Source: Candidatus Brevefilum sp. (GTDB taxonomy: Bacteria > Chloroflexota > Anaerolineae > Anaerolineales > Anaerolineaceae). From it: 9,143 nucleotides of DNA. The notes under the pieces were generated by a model. It was given only the letters and a program-made list of their open reading frames with translations, had not been told where the DNA came from and searched no databases. Made by a program: the position numbers and the translations under genes. Every line of letters starts with the position of its first letter. Positions within the stretch are counted from its first letter, which is position 1. The stretch lies in assembly GCA_007119455.1 (NCBI GenBank), contig SKPR01000087.1:1-9143 (forward strand), written 5' to 3'. Below, one piece after another: positions 1 to 6,553 of this stretch.

Positions 1-174
1 CGGGATTGGGTCTTCGGAATCAGGTGACCTTGGCTCGTCCTGATTTACGTTGACAGGATTTAATCGGCATTTTGGAGGAGGACATTACTCCGCCACAGGA
101 TACTCAATGGCCGGAACTTGGCACTTTTCCCCTGGAAGTCTTCCATGGGTGTGGGCTTGACAGCATCTAATCAT

Positions 175-199
175 GTGCAACCGAAGTTGCGAGTTGCAC
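175..199. repeat. 7-bp inverted repeat
   Basis: GTGCAAC at 175-181 is the exact reverse complement of GTTGCAC at 193-199, with an 11-nt loop between. The loop carries a second GTTGC at 186-190, so an alternative pairing is possible. No function is evident, and a stem this short may be chance. Confidence 0.3.
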
Positions 200-254
200 T
201 TATGAGTGATCAGTGGTTTTATGCTTAACATCGGTGTCTTCAGAGCTAATATTA

Positions 255-283
255 CGGGTGGACACAAAACCAGTGTCCACCCG
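255..283. repeat. 11-bp perfect hairpin downstream of ThuA gene
   Basis: CGGGTGGACAC at 255-265 pairs perfectly with GTGTCCACCCG at 273-283 around a 7-nt loop (AAAACCA). It lies about 40 nt past the stop of the minus-strand ThuA-like gene, so it could end that transcript. However, the base following it on the minus strand is TAATATTAG rather than a T run, so it is not a classical intrinsic terminator. Its geometry (GC-rich stem, 7-nt loop) resembles the hairpins at 6577-6599 and 6661-6685, so it may be a palindromic repeat element instead. Confidence 0.6.
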
Positions 284-293
284 CCAGTTCGCT

Positions 294-337
294 CCTAATG
301 TCCTGATACCTAATCAACTGATACCTAATTCCCTAAT
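294..337. repeat. Phased CCTAAT short repeat
   Basis: CCTAAT occurs at 294-299, 309-314, 324-329 and 332-337, the first three exactly 15 bp apart. CTGATACCTAAT is repeated exactly at 303-314 and 318-329. On the minus strand this reads as ATTAGG repeats. The TAG stop of the ThuA-like gene (327-325) lies inside one copy, so the repeat touches the end of the coding region. Confidence 0.6.
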
Positions 338-1056
338 CTTTCCAGCGGCTCCGGTACATGACCGAAGGGTGTTCCCGGGTTCTTATGGTCAGCAGCCCAT
401 TGGCAGGCGTTGATGATCACCTGCTGGATGTTTTTATCGTAGTAGATCGGGTAGGTTTCGTGCCCGGGAGCAAAGTAGAACACCCGCCCAAAGCCACGCT
501 GCCAGCAGCAGCCGCTGCGGAAAACATCCCCGCCGGCAAACCAGCTAACAAAGACCAGCACATCCGGTTCTGGGATGTCGAAGAATTCACCATACATTTC
601 AGCCTGGGGCACTTCAAAATGAAGCCTGACCCCTTTAGCGATAGGATGTCCGCTGGCAACGGTCCAGACCCGTTCTTTTTCGCCGATTTCTCGCCAGCGC
701 AGGTTGCACGTGGTCCCCATCATACGTTTGAAGATTTTCGAGAAATGGGCTGAATGCAGCGCAATCAACCCCATGCCTTCCAGTATCCGTTTTTGAACCC
801 GGTCGACAATGGCATCATCAACCTCATCGTGGGCCATATGACCCCACCAGATTAACACATCAGTCTGATCCAGGCGCTCCTGAGTCAATCCATGTTCCGG
901 TTCGTCCAGTGTGGCAGTCTGGGTGGAGAACCCGGCCTCCAGTAGAAATTTGGCAATAGCCTGGTGTATCCCATCCGGGTAGACAGAGCGGACATCTTCA
1001 TCTGACTTTTCGTGCCTGTATTCGTTCCATACGGTGACACTTGGTTTGTTGTGCAT
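325..1056 (-). CDS. ThuA-like domain protein
   Basis: A 243-residue protein of the ThuA (trehalose-utilisation, glutamine amidotransferase-like fold) family. Seen in the sequence: an N-terminal strand followed by an alpha/beta layout, the phrase GLIALHSAHF with histidines at about 101 and 104, SGHPIAKGV near 135-143, and the family-typical C-terminal block GRVFYFAPGHETYP at about 190-203. The family is tied to metabolism of oxidised (3-keto) sugars and usually sits beside Gfo/Idh/MocA dehydrogenases. That is the case here, because the oxidoreductase gene ends 18 nt upstream in the same direction. The ATG start is supported by a strong GGAGGAGG ribosome binding site just before it. There is no signal peptide, so it is probably cytoplasmic. 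Substrate cannot be read from the sequence, and no sugar transporter or hydrolase is in the window. Confidence 0.88.
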   Translation of the reverse strand: MHNKPSVTVWNEYRHEKSDEDVRSVYPDGIHQAIAKFLLEAGFSTQTATLDEPEHGLTQERLDQTDVLIWWGHMAHDEVDDAIVDRVQKRILEGMGLIALHSAHFSKIFKRMMGTTCNLRWREIGEKERVWTVASGHPIAKGVRLHFEVPQAEMYGEFFDIPEPDVLVFVSWFAGGDVFRSGCCWQRGFGRVFYFAPGHETYPIYYDKNIQQVIINACQWAADHKNPGTPFGHVPEPLERLGN

Positions 1057-1074
1057 ACCTCCTCCTTTTGATGG

Positions 1075-2082
1075 TTATTTCTCGATTCTGACAATCCTTC
1101 CGCCTTCAGCAGCGGACTGGCAGATTGCATCATATAATCGGATCATACGCAGCCCGACTTCTGGAGGGCTGGGGTTGGGGATTTCACCATTTCGCACCTG
1201 TAAAAAAACATCCCACACACTGGATGCGGCCGGGAAGGGTACTTTTTTGGCTTTTTTCTGCCCGGATTTTTGAATTTCCAACGAACTTCCCCAGGCACAC
1301 GTGGTCAAAATGGCGTCGGAACAGAAAATTTTGATATCCGAACTGCAGGATGGGATCGTTTCTCCGCAGCCATGCAGTGTCACAAATGCGCCTGACTCGA
1401 GTTTGCCGATGGCGACAGATAAAGTTTCAACCGGACGGTTGTGGTGGTCCATCCACGCAGCCACTTCCACAAAATCCTGGTTGACCAGGTCAGCCACCGT
1501 ATTCAGCAGGTGGGCGCCGGTATCGAAAATAAAACCGCCACCCGATAAGATCGGGTCCTGGCGCCAGGTTCCGGCCACGTTGGGACCCCAGTTCTGCCAG
1601 ACGGTAGCACTGACGGACAAAAGATCTCCATAAAGCCCTTGTTTTATCCCCTCGGACGCCTGCCGGATCAGGGGCGAGAGACTGCCCTGGAAAGCAATCA
1701 CCAGTGTTTTATCGGTCCGATCCCGGGTTTCCATCAGGCTCAGGGCTTCCTGGGTGTTGATCACCATCGGCTTTTCCAGCAAGACATCCAGCCCGGCTTC
1801 CAGGGCAGCCACAGTGTGGGCATGATGGAGTGCATGGGGCGTGGCGATTAACACCGCATCCATTGAAAAATGATTGAGGAACTTGTTGATATCCGGCTCA
1901 TTGGGCGGGATCGTTTTGCCGTTTGTTTCAAGTAATCGGCTGACCTGATCAATTGAATCCCGGAAGGGGTCGCACAGGGCGACAATTTCAGTATTTTTGT
2001 CCTGGAACATGTTTTGGATGTGATAGTGACTGATACCGCCGCATCCGATTATGCCAGTCCGCACAGGTGGTTGCTTTAGCAT
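1075..2082 (-). CDS. Gfo/Idh/MocA family NAD(P)-dependent oxidoreductase
   Basis: A 335-residue cytoplasmic dehydrogenase acting on a sugar or sugar-like substrate with NAD(P). The N-terminal Rossmann domain shows GIIGCGGIS (about 10-18) and ends with the family hallmark EKP at 103-105, preceded by ATPHALHHAHT (80-90). The C-terminal domain has GGGFIFDTGAH at about 181-191, whose Asp187 and His191 match the usual catalytic region. Length is normal for the family. I chose the ATG at 2082 rather than the TTG 12 nt upstream, because that TTG lies in the ribosome binding site TTGAGGAGA. The downstream partner is the ThuA-like gene 18 nt away, an arrangement recalling ThuB/ThuA of rhizobia, where a dehydrogenase oxidises a disaccharide at C3. 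The true substrate is unknown. Confidence 0.92.
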   Translation of the reverse strand: MLKQPPVRTGIIGCGGISHYHIQNMFQDKNTEIVALCDPFRDSIDQVSRLLETNGKTIPPNEPDINKFLNHFSMDAVLIATPHALHHAHTVAALEAGLDVLLEKPMVINTQEALSLMETRDRTDKTLVIAFQGSLSPLIRQASEGIKQGLYGDLLSVSATVWQNWGPNVAGTWRQDPILSGGGFIFDTGAHLLNTVADLVNQDFVEVAAWMDHHNRPVETLSVAIGKLESGAFVTLHGCGETIPSCSSDIKIFCSDAILTTCAWGSSLEIQKSGQKKAKKVPFPAASSVWDVFLQVRNGEIPNPSPPEVGLRMIRLYDAICQSAAEGGRIVRIEK

Positions 2083-2109
2083 GGCTCTCCTCAAACGAAA
2101 AACCGATTA

Positions 2110-2139
2110 GGTGTAGACAATTAACCCCCATTTTACACC
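2110..2139. promoter_or_regulatory. Candidate operator/promoter of the oxidoreductase-ThuA unit
   Basis: GGTGTA at 2110-2115 and TACACC at 2134-2139 form a 6-bp inverted repeat with an 18-nt spacer, about 28 nt upstream of the oxidoreductase ATG. A minus-strand TAAAAT (2135-2130) that could be a -10 overlaps one arm. No good -35 is visible. This fits repressor control of a sugar gene, but the arms are short and it may be chance. Confidence 0.25.
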
Positions 2140-2178
2140 AGCTTATTCAATTTTTTGCATTGATTTGGAAATTTGGGC

Positions 2179-2847
2179 TCACTCTTTTTCGCCCGGCTTG
2201 GCAGATTGATGATTAAGAAAACGCTGGATTGGCTTATAGAAAAAAGGAATACGCAATAATAACAGCAGTATCAGCAGACCACCTGCAATCAGCGGGGCGG
2301 TGTAAGCCCCCTGGAGCGTTAATAAATCGCCCTTGACCGCCAGAAGGTAATGGATAACAGCCAGTCCAGCTGCCAGGTACACAGTTTTTTGAAGCCATCG
2401 CCACTTTTTACCCAATTTTCGCTGCCAGAAACGGAATGAGGTCCCGGCCAGCAAAACCAGAATAATCAGCGAGACCAATCCCACGATCAGGAAAGGTTTT
2501 TCGACGATTTCCATCCAAATCAGGTTGAGGTTGAGGCGATAGTCCCACACGGCGAATGCAGCGAAATGCAATCCGGCGTATAACGCGGCATACAAACCCA
2601 GCGGTTTACGGAGGCGACCCAGAAATTGAAGGCGAAAAATCCTGCGAAGCGGTGTGACGGCCAGCGACAGTACCAGTAATGCCACCGCAGCATGACCGGT
2701 CCGATGGAGGACAGTTTCCACCGGGTTAAAGCCTAAATTTCCGGTAACCATCAGCCATAACACCATCGCCAGTGGGAAAAGGCTTCCCACATGGACAGCC
2801 ACCCGGATTAATTTTTCAACCCGGATTTTTTGATGGATGTTTGCCAT
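2179..2847 (-). CDS. msrQ: MsrQ-like haem membrane subunit
   Basis: A 222-residue integral membrane protein of the ferric-reductase-like (MsrQ/YedZ) family, which carries electrons through b-type haem in the membrane to the methionine sulfoxide reductase MsrP. About six hydrophobic segments are visible, along with the blocks HRTGHAAVALLVLSLAVTP (48-66), GLYAALYAGLHF with His94, and VYLAAGLAVIHY with His167. The last two carry the expected haem-ligand histidines. Length is close to E. coli MsrQ. The residue before KTVYL is Gln154, where many relatives have a histidine (LHRLVYL). It follows msrP by 33 nt. The ATG at 2847 lacks a clear ribosome binding site, so translation may depend on coupling to msrP. 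The positively charged C-terminal tail is short and soluble. Confidence 0.88.
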   Translation of the reverse strand: MANIHQKIRVEKLIRVAVHVGSLFPLAMVLWLMVTGNLGFNPVETVLHRTGHAAVALLVLSLAVTPLRRIFRLQFLGRLRKPLGLYAALYAGLHFAAFAVWDYRLNLNLIWMEIVEKPFLIVGLVSLIILVLLAGTSFRFWQRKLGKKWRWLQKTVYLAAGLAVIHYLLAVKGDLLTLQGAYTAPLIAGGLLILLLLLRIPFFYKPIQRFLNHQSAKPGEKE

Positions 2848-2880
2848 GGATTGCTTTCTGTGGTTGGATGAGATTGCAGA

Positions 2881-3837
2881 TCAAAACTGAATGGTCAGGT
2901 CCATGCCTTCGTAAAGCGGCATGACCTCATCGGCATAGCCATTCATAAATAGCGTTTCTCGTCGGCCGGGTTCACCGATGCGACGTTCAGTGGCCTGTGA
3001 CCACCGCGGATGGGATACATCGGGGTTTACATTGGCATAAAATCCGTATTCCTGGGGTGCCACGATGTTCCACAGGGTAGGTGGTTCTTCAGCGACCAGG
3101 GAAATCCGCACGATGGATTTAATGCTTTTGAAACCATACTTCCAGGGTACCACCAACCGGATCGGTGCGCCATTTTGAGGCGGCATGGGTTCGTCGTATA
3201 AACCGGTGGCAAGCAGGGTCAGATCATGTTGGGCTTCATCCAGCCGTAACCCCTCAAGATAGGGAAAGGGGAACCTGCCAGAGTCGACCGCATCCATCTG
3301 ATCGGGAACCACAGCGGTTTCAAAAGCGACGTATCGAGCATCAGCCGTGGGCTCGACTTCTGCCAGCAGTTTATGCAGAGGAAACCCCACCCAGGGTATG
3401 ACCATCGACCAGCCTTCGACACAACGCATGCGGTAGATGCGTTCTTCCTGGTTGAAATTGGCCAGCATGTCTTCAAGGCTGAGTACACCCGGATGATTGA
3501 CCAGCCCATCAACCCTTACAGACCAGGGATCGGTTTCGAAGTTTTGGGCCAGGGAAGCCACCTGCTCTTTGCTGGTGGTGAATTCATAAAAATTATTATA
3601 GCCCGTGACGGCGCTGTAACTCGTGAGCGCATCCCCCAGCTCATCCGTGCGCCCATTGACAGGTGCATCCGGGGGGATGTCACTCGCCCCGGGTTTCCGG
3701 GGTGCACAACTGGCCAGTAATGCCCCCAGACCCACCATCCCCATCTGTTTGAGGAATTGGCGCCGGTTCTGGTAAATGTGTTTGGGTGTCACCTCATCAC
3801 GGTTGAGGGGAACAGAGTGCCGTTTTTTATCAGCCAT
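2881..3837 (-). CDS. msrP: MsrP protein-methionine-sulfoxide reductase catalytic subunit
   Basis: A 318-residue molybdopterin enzyme of the sulfite-oxidase fold (MsrP/YedY), which reduces methionine sulfoxide in proteins outside the cytoplasmic membrane. The N-terminus has a twin-arginine signal, RRQFLK at 25-30, followed by a hydrophobic stretch and a lipobox LASC ending at Cys44, so it is probably a Tat-exported lipoprotein. The block YNNFYEFT (80-87) matches the MsrP family closely, and YRMRCVEGW holds Cys139, the expected molybdenum ligand. The ATG is supported by AAAAGGA about 7 nt upstream. msrQ follows 33 nt downstream, and the rhodanese-like lipoprotein gene ends 75 nt upstream. Enzymes of this family bind molybdopterin and are folded before export, consistent with the Tat signal. 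A weak minus-strand GATAAT (3875-3870) could give it its own promoter. Confidence 0.94.
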   Translation of the reverse strand: MADKKRHSVPLNRDEVTPKHIYQNRRQFLKQMGMVGLGALLASCAPRKPGASDIPPDAPVNGRTDELGDALTSYSAVTGYNNFYEFTTSKEQVASLAQNFETDPWSVRVDGLVNHPGVLSLEDMLANFNQEERIYRMRCVEGWSMVIPWVGFPLHKLLAEVEPTADARYVAFETAVVPDQMDAVDSGRFPFPYLEGLRLDEAQHDLTLLATGLYDEPMPPQNGAPIRLVVPWKYGFKSIKSIVRISLVAEEPPTLWNIVAPQEYGFYANVNPDVSHPRWSQATERRIGEPGRRETLFMNGYADEVMPLYEGMDLTIQF

Positions 3838-3912
3838 CCTGAGTCCTTTTGGATAGGTTGTTTCTCTTTATTATCACCCTAAAGATGTGTTGAGTACAGA
3901 CGTTGTCCAGTG

Positions 3913-4326
3913 TTAAGGCGTCATCTCCAGGGGTAACCCTGCATCCTGCCAGGCGTTCATGCCGCCGACCAGGTTTTTGACATTGGTGTAACCATGTTCG
4001 GTCAGTTCAGCCGCTGCAATATGTGACATGGGATCATTCAGGCAGTAGACCACAATTTCGGCATCTTTATCTTCAGGGAACATATCCAGATTTTCTTCAA
4101 TTTCAGTGTAAGGAACAGAAAAATCAGTATCCGGTATGTTTCCCTCGAAGGGGATGTGGGTGTTGACCATAATAAATTCATCGCGCCGTTCTTCAATCAT
4201 GGTTTCCAGGGTTTCAACATCAATATTTTCATAACCACCCAGGTCAGCCGCAGTATCACTTAAAAAAGTGCAACCGGTGAGCGAGATGACGGCTAAAAGT
4301 ATTAGTCTTAAAAAGTTCTTCATCAT
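3913..4326 (-). CDS. Rhodanese-like domain lipoprotein
   Basis: A 137-residue exported protein with one rhodanese domain. The N-terminus is a lipoprotein signal: a short charged start, a hydrophobic core LRLILLAVISL and lipobox LTGC with Cys19. The domain runs from about residue 33 to the end, with the central strand IVVYC carrying the candidate catalytic Cys95, and ends in NLVGGMNAWQDAGLPL, typical of single-domain rhodaneses. The active loop reads CLNDPMS and lacks the arginine usual six positions into CxxxxR, so sulfur transfer to cyanide or thiosulfate is uncertain. Two adjacent ATGs fit. I use the first, 4326, although the one at 4323 is equally possible with the GGAAGGAAG ribosome binding site. 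An upstream in-frame extension to 4407 is rejected because it would cover the promoter. It lies 75 nt upstream of msrP in the same direction, suggesting a shared extracytoplasmic redox role. Confidence 0.85.
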   Translation of the reverse strand: MMKNFLRLILLAVISLTGCTFLSDTAADLGGYENIDVETLETMIEERRDEFIMVNTHIPFEGNIPDTDFSVPYTEIEENLDMFPEDKDAEIVVYCLNDPMSHIAAAELTEHGYTNVKNLVGGMNAWQDAGLPLEMTP

Positions 4327-4353
4327 CGTTCTTCCTTCCTTCGATCTGTAAAA

Positions 4354-4384
4354 ATTATACCATTTACATCCGATTAGGTATAAT
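4354..4384. promoter_or_regulatory. Divergent -10 pair in an inverted repeat
   Basis: ATTATACC at 4354-4361 and GGTATAAT at 4377-4384 form an 8-bp inverted repeat with a 15-nt loop. Each arm is a TATAAT -10 pointing away from the other: minus strand (4359-4354) towards the rhodanese gene and plus strand (4379-4384) towards the protease gene. The minus -10 would start transcription about 20 nt upstream of the rhodanese ATG. The -35 regions are poor and would lie on each other's -10, so the two could compete. The plus-strand copy is also part of AGGTAT-A-ATACCT (4376-4388). Confidence 0.45.
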
Positions 4385-4423
4385 ACCTGTCCAGTTATGT
4401 GGGGCAATCTGACTTGTCCTGCA

Positions 4424-4447
4424 TGTTATAATGACTCTGTTCGAACA
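4424..4447 (+). promoter_or_regulatory. Extended -10 promoter and palindrome of the protease operon
   Basis: TGTTATAAT at 4424-4432 is a perfect extended -10 (TGnTATAAT), which would start transcription near 4439, about 35 nt before the protease ATG at 4475. No good -35 is present, as is common with extended -10 promoters. A perfect 10-bp palindrome, TGTTCGAACA (4438-4447), covers the predicted start and could be an operator. It is not the GAAC-N4-GTTC LexA layout. Confidence 0.5.
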
Positions 4448-4474
4448 ATCAAAACGAGGTCAATTTTTCTAATC

Positions 4475-5125
4475 ATGTTTTTTAACCTTTCTGTACCCAC
4501 GCTCATTTCGAGGATCATCACCCTCTTATTGGCATTTACCTTCCACGAATTTGCCCACGCAGCAACAGCGGATGCTTTAGGTGATTCCACCCCCAGGATT
4601 CACGGCCGCCTGACCCTCAATCCCATGGCACATCTGGATGTCATGGGCACGCTGACGTTGCTCCTGGCCGGATTCGGATGGGCAAAACCAGTTCCCGTCA
4701 ACCCCTATGCCTTACAGCGCAAGACCAGCGCCGGTTTGATGCTGGTATCACTGGCAGGTCCTGCCACCAATCTTCTGCTGGGAGTCATGGCTGCCATCCC
4801 CCTCAGATTCGGGTGGATACCCTTCCGTCCCACCACCAGCCTGCTTTTGCCTTCATGGGGAGATTTCTTCCTGGAATTTTTATTCATTAACCTGGCGTTG
4901 TTTTTATTCAACCTGATCCCTCTGGCCCCCCTGGATGGAGAAAAAGTGATCACTTTTTTCCTTCCTGATCACTGGGTTGATGTTTACGATCAAATCCGCC
5001 CTTATAGCCCGATGATACTGCTGGCGATTGTTTTTGTTTTACCCATGTTCGGGCTGGATCTGATCAACCTGATCATCAGGCGGCCTTTGATGGATCTGAC
5101 GATGTTCTTAGTTGGATGGCGGTGA
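4475..5125 (+). CDS. Site-2 protease family (M50) membrane metalloprotease
   Basis: A 216-residue polytopic membrane protein of the M50 zinc metalloprotease family. The zinc motif HEFAH sits at 24-28 in the first transmembrane segment. The second family motif, NLIPLAPLDG (about 146-155), supplies Asp154 as the third ligand. Four or more hydrophobic segments are visible. There is no PDZ or CBS domain, so it belongs to the short YwhC/Rip-like group, whose substrates are mostly unknown but are cleaved within the membrane. I chose the ATG at 4475. The frame is open back to 4397, but that would include the TGTTATAAT promoter, and the first strong hydrophobic segment starts after this ATG. The ribosome binding site is weak (GAGG about 15 nt upstream). 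The next gene begins 1 nt after the stop, so the two are probably translationally coupled. Confidence 0.88.
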   Translation: MFFNLSVPTLISRIITLLLAFTFHEFAHAATADALGDSTPRIHGRLTLNPMAHLDVMGTLTLLLAGFGWAKPVPVNPYALQRKTSAGLMLVSLAGPATNLLLGVMAAIPLRFGWIPFRPTTSLLLPSWGDFFLEFLFINLALFLFNLIPLAPLDGEKVITFFLPDHWVDVYDQIRPYSPMILLAIVFVLPMFGLDLINLIIRRPLMDLTMFLVGWR

Positions 5126-5126
5126 T

Positions 5127-6119
5127 ATGGCTTTGAAAATCGCATTGATCGGTCTCAACCGGATTGGCGCATCTCTGGGTCTGGCTCTTACCCGCAGTGA
5201 TCGCGAACTCATCTGTGTGGGTTACGATGAAGAACCTTCCGTGGCGAATGCCGCGAAAAAACTGGGCGCTATCACCAGGAGCTACCTGGCCCTGCACCGT
5301 TGTGTGAGAGACGCACAGGTGATCGTTCTGGCCTGCCCCCTGGATGAGGTCAGAGAAAACCTGGAACAGATTACCGATCATGCGCCGGTCAACACCGTGG
5401 TCATCGACACTTCGCCTGATAAAACCCGGGTTGCCGAATGGGCACAGGAAATTTTGCCTGAAAACAAGTTTTTTACCGGCTGGACTTTGGCACTCAATCA
5501 CGAATACCTGCACGACACATCCATGGGTGTGGAAGCTGCCATTCCGGATTTGTTCAGCAACAGCCTGATTGGGATAAATGATCTACCCGGGACACCCGAA
5601 GCGGTGCTGAAACTTTCAAGTGATCTGGTGAGAATCGTGGGTGCGACGCCTTATCTGGTCGATTCGATGGAGATAGATGGATTGATCGCCATGACCCAGG
5701 AGCTGCCGCGCCTGAGCGCTTTGGCGCTGCTACTGGCCACAGTTGATTCATCCGGGTGGCATGAAGCCCGCAAATTTGCCAGCCATGATTATGCCATGGC
5801 TACGCAACCTGTTTTGAATGTGCCGGAAAGGAAATCCCTCGGGTTGAGTTTGCACCTGAACCGGGAAAATGCTGTGCGTTTGATCGACGACCTGAACCGG
5901 GCGCTTTTGCACCTTCGCCGCCAATTGGAAGAAGGTGATCGTGAAGCATTACAAAAAGATATCGATCACGCCATCGAACAGCGCGTTTTATGGCTCGAAC
6001 AACGTCGCCTGATGAAGTGGGACAGCCCGGGTCATACACAACGTCCCCGGCCGCAAGGTCCGTCTTTACTGGGAGACTGGCTGGATTCCCGGCTACAAAA
6101 AGGGAAGGATCGGACTTAA
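5127..6119 (+). CDS. TyrA-like (prephenate dehydrogenase family) protein lacking catalytic motif
   Basis: A 330-residue protein with the architecture of the TyrA/prephenate dehydrogenase family: an N-terminal Rossmann domain (GLNRIGASLG, 9-18; GYDEEP after the second strand, whose Asp suggests NAD) and an all-helical C-terminal domain from about 170 on. VILACPLDEV and VIDTSPDKTRV match the family. However, the block normally reading GHPMAG is GWTLALNH, with no His-Pro-Met, and the normal SxLPHxxA is QELPRLSA, so both substrate-binding histidines appear to be absent. It may therefore act on something else or not be a prephenate dehydrogenase at all. The start is the ATG at 5127, 1 nt after the protease stop; a TTG 15 nt upstream is in frame but would overlap. 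The C-terminal tail, rich in Pro/Arg/Gln, is not family-typical. It is followed 9 nt later by the GIY-YIG gene. Confidence 0.82.
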   Translation: MALKIALIGLNRIGASLGLALTRSDRELICVGYDEEPSVANAAKKLGAITRSYLALHRCVRDAQVIVLACPLDEVRENLEQITDHAPVNTVVIDTSPDKTRVAEWAQEILPENKFFTGWTLALNHEYLHDTSMGVEAAIPDLFSNSLIGINDLPGTPEAVLKLSSDLVRIVGATPYLVDSMEIDGLIAMTQELPRLSALALLLATVDSSGWHEARKFASHDYAMATQPVLNVPERKSLGLSLHLNRENAVRLIDDLNRALLHLRRQLEEGDREALQKDIDHAIEQRVLWLEQRRLMKWDSPGHTQRPRPQGPSLLGDWLDSRLQKGKDRT

Positions 6120-6128
6120 TTTTCTCCG

Positions 6129-6404
6129 ATGGCTTATTATTGCTACATGGTTCGCTGTGCCAATCAGGCCTTTTATACCGGTTGGACGACAGACCCTCTG
6201 CGCAGAGTGGCAGAACATAATGCCGGGCGAGGTGCCCGTTACACCCGCATGCATGGGCCGGTTGAACTGGTATATGTCGAAACAGTAGAAGATCATGTGG
6301 CTGCCCTCAAGCGGGAAGCCCAGATTAAAAAATTTCCCCATACCAAAAAAGCTGCTTTAGCTGAAGCAAACCCCCTGTCTGAAGAATTTTTGCTCTCAGA
6401 ATAG
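6129..6404 (+). CDS. GIY-YIG nuclease family protein (YhbQ/UPF0213-like)
   Basis: A 91-residue single-domain GIY-YIG protein. The two signature strands appear as YYCYMV (3-8) and FYTGWT (15-20). The helix has RRVAEHN with the catalytic-type Arg26, then GRGARYT (33-39), and the metal-ligand glutamate is Glu63 in LKREAQIKK. All key residues of the family are present, so nuclease activity is plausible. Short stand-alone members of this type are often linked to DNA repair or handling of branched DNA, but the role here is unknown. It starts at the ATG 9 nt after the TyrA-like stop and has no ribosome binding site at normal distance (an AGGGAAGG lies 20 nt upstream), suggesting re-initiation after the upstream gene. 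It is the last gene of the protease operon. Confidence 0.9.
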   Translation: MAYYCYMVRCANQAFYTGWTTDPLRRVAEHNAGRGARYTRMHGPVELVYVETVEDHVAALKREAQIKKFPHTKKAALAEANPLSEEFLLSE

Positions 6405-6553
6405 AATATCCCGCCTGTAACGGCTCAGGTAGTTCTGCTGCTGAAGGCTACGGGGGTGTTGATAGGGCAATCGTAAAGTTGGCGAAAACTATGGATGATA
6501 TCACTCAATTTAGCAAAACTTGGAAATCCGCCCTTTAATAGATGTTTTAATTA

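Larger units (their letters stand above)
1..324. other. Non-coding left-end region with palindromes
   Basis: No open frame in this stretch has both a convincing ribosome binding site and a recognisable protein. It lies downstream of the minus-strand ThuA-like gene. It holds two inverted repeats (175-199 and 255-283) and the phased CCTAAT repeat (294-337), each listed separately. A TTGACA occurs at 50-55 on the plus strand, but no -10 element follows at the right distance and no plus-strand gene follows. Confidence 0.6.

Noticed and set aside
50..80. TTGACA with a downstream GGAGGAGG as a plus-strand promoter and start
   Set aside because: There is no -10 at the right distance and no open reading frame of any length follows the purine run.
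85..267. Minus-strand 60-codon open frame followed by a TAATG-overlapping 21-codon frame
   Set aside because: It starts at a TTG without a ribosome binding site, its protein looks like nothing known, and the overlap is probably chance.
2103..2112. CCGATTAGGT shared with 4370-4379, both upstream of minus-strand units
   Set aside because: A 10-base match is expected many times by chance in 9 kb, and its distance to the start codons differs.
4327..4407. Longer start for the rhodanese lipoprotein
   Set aside because: It would cover the -10 element and bury the lipoprotein signal; the ATG pair at 4326/4323 has a good ribosome binding site.
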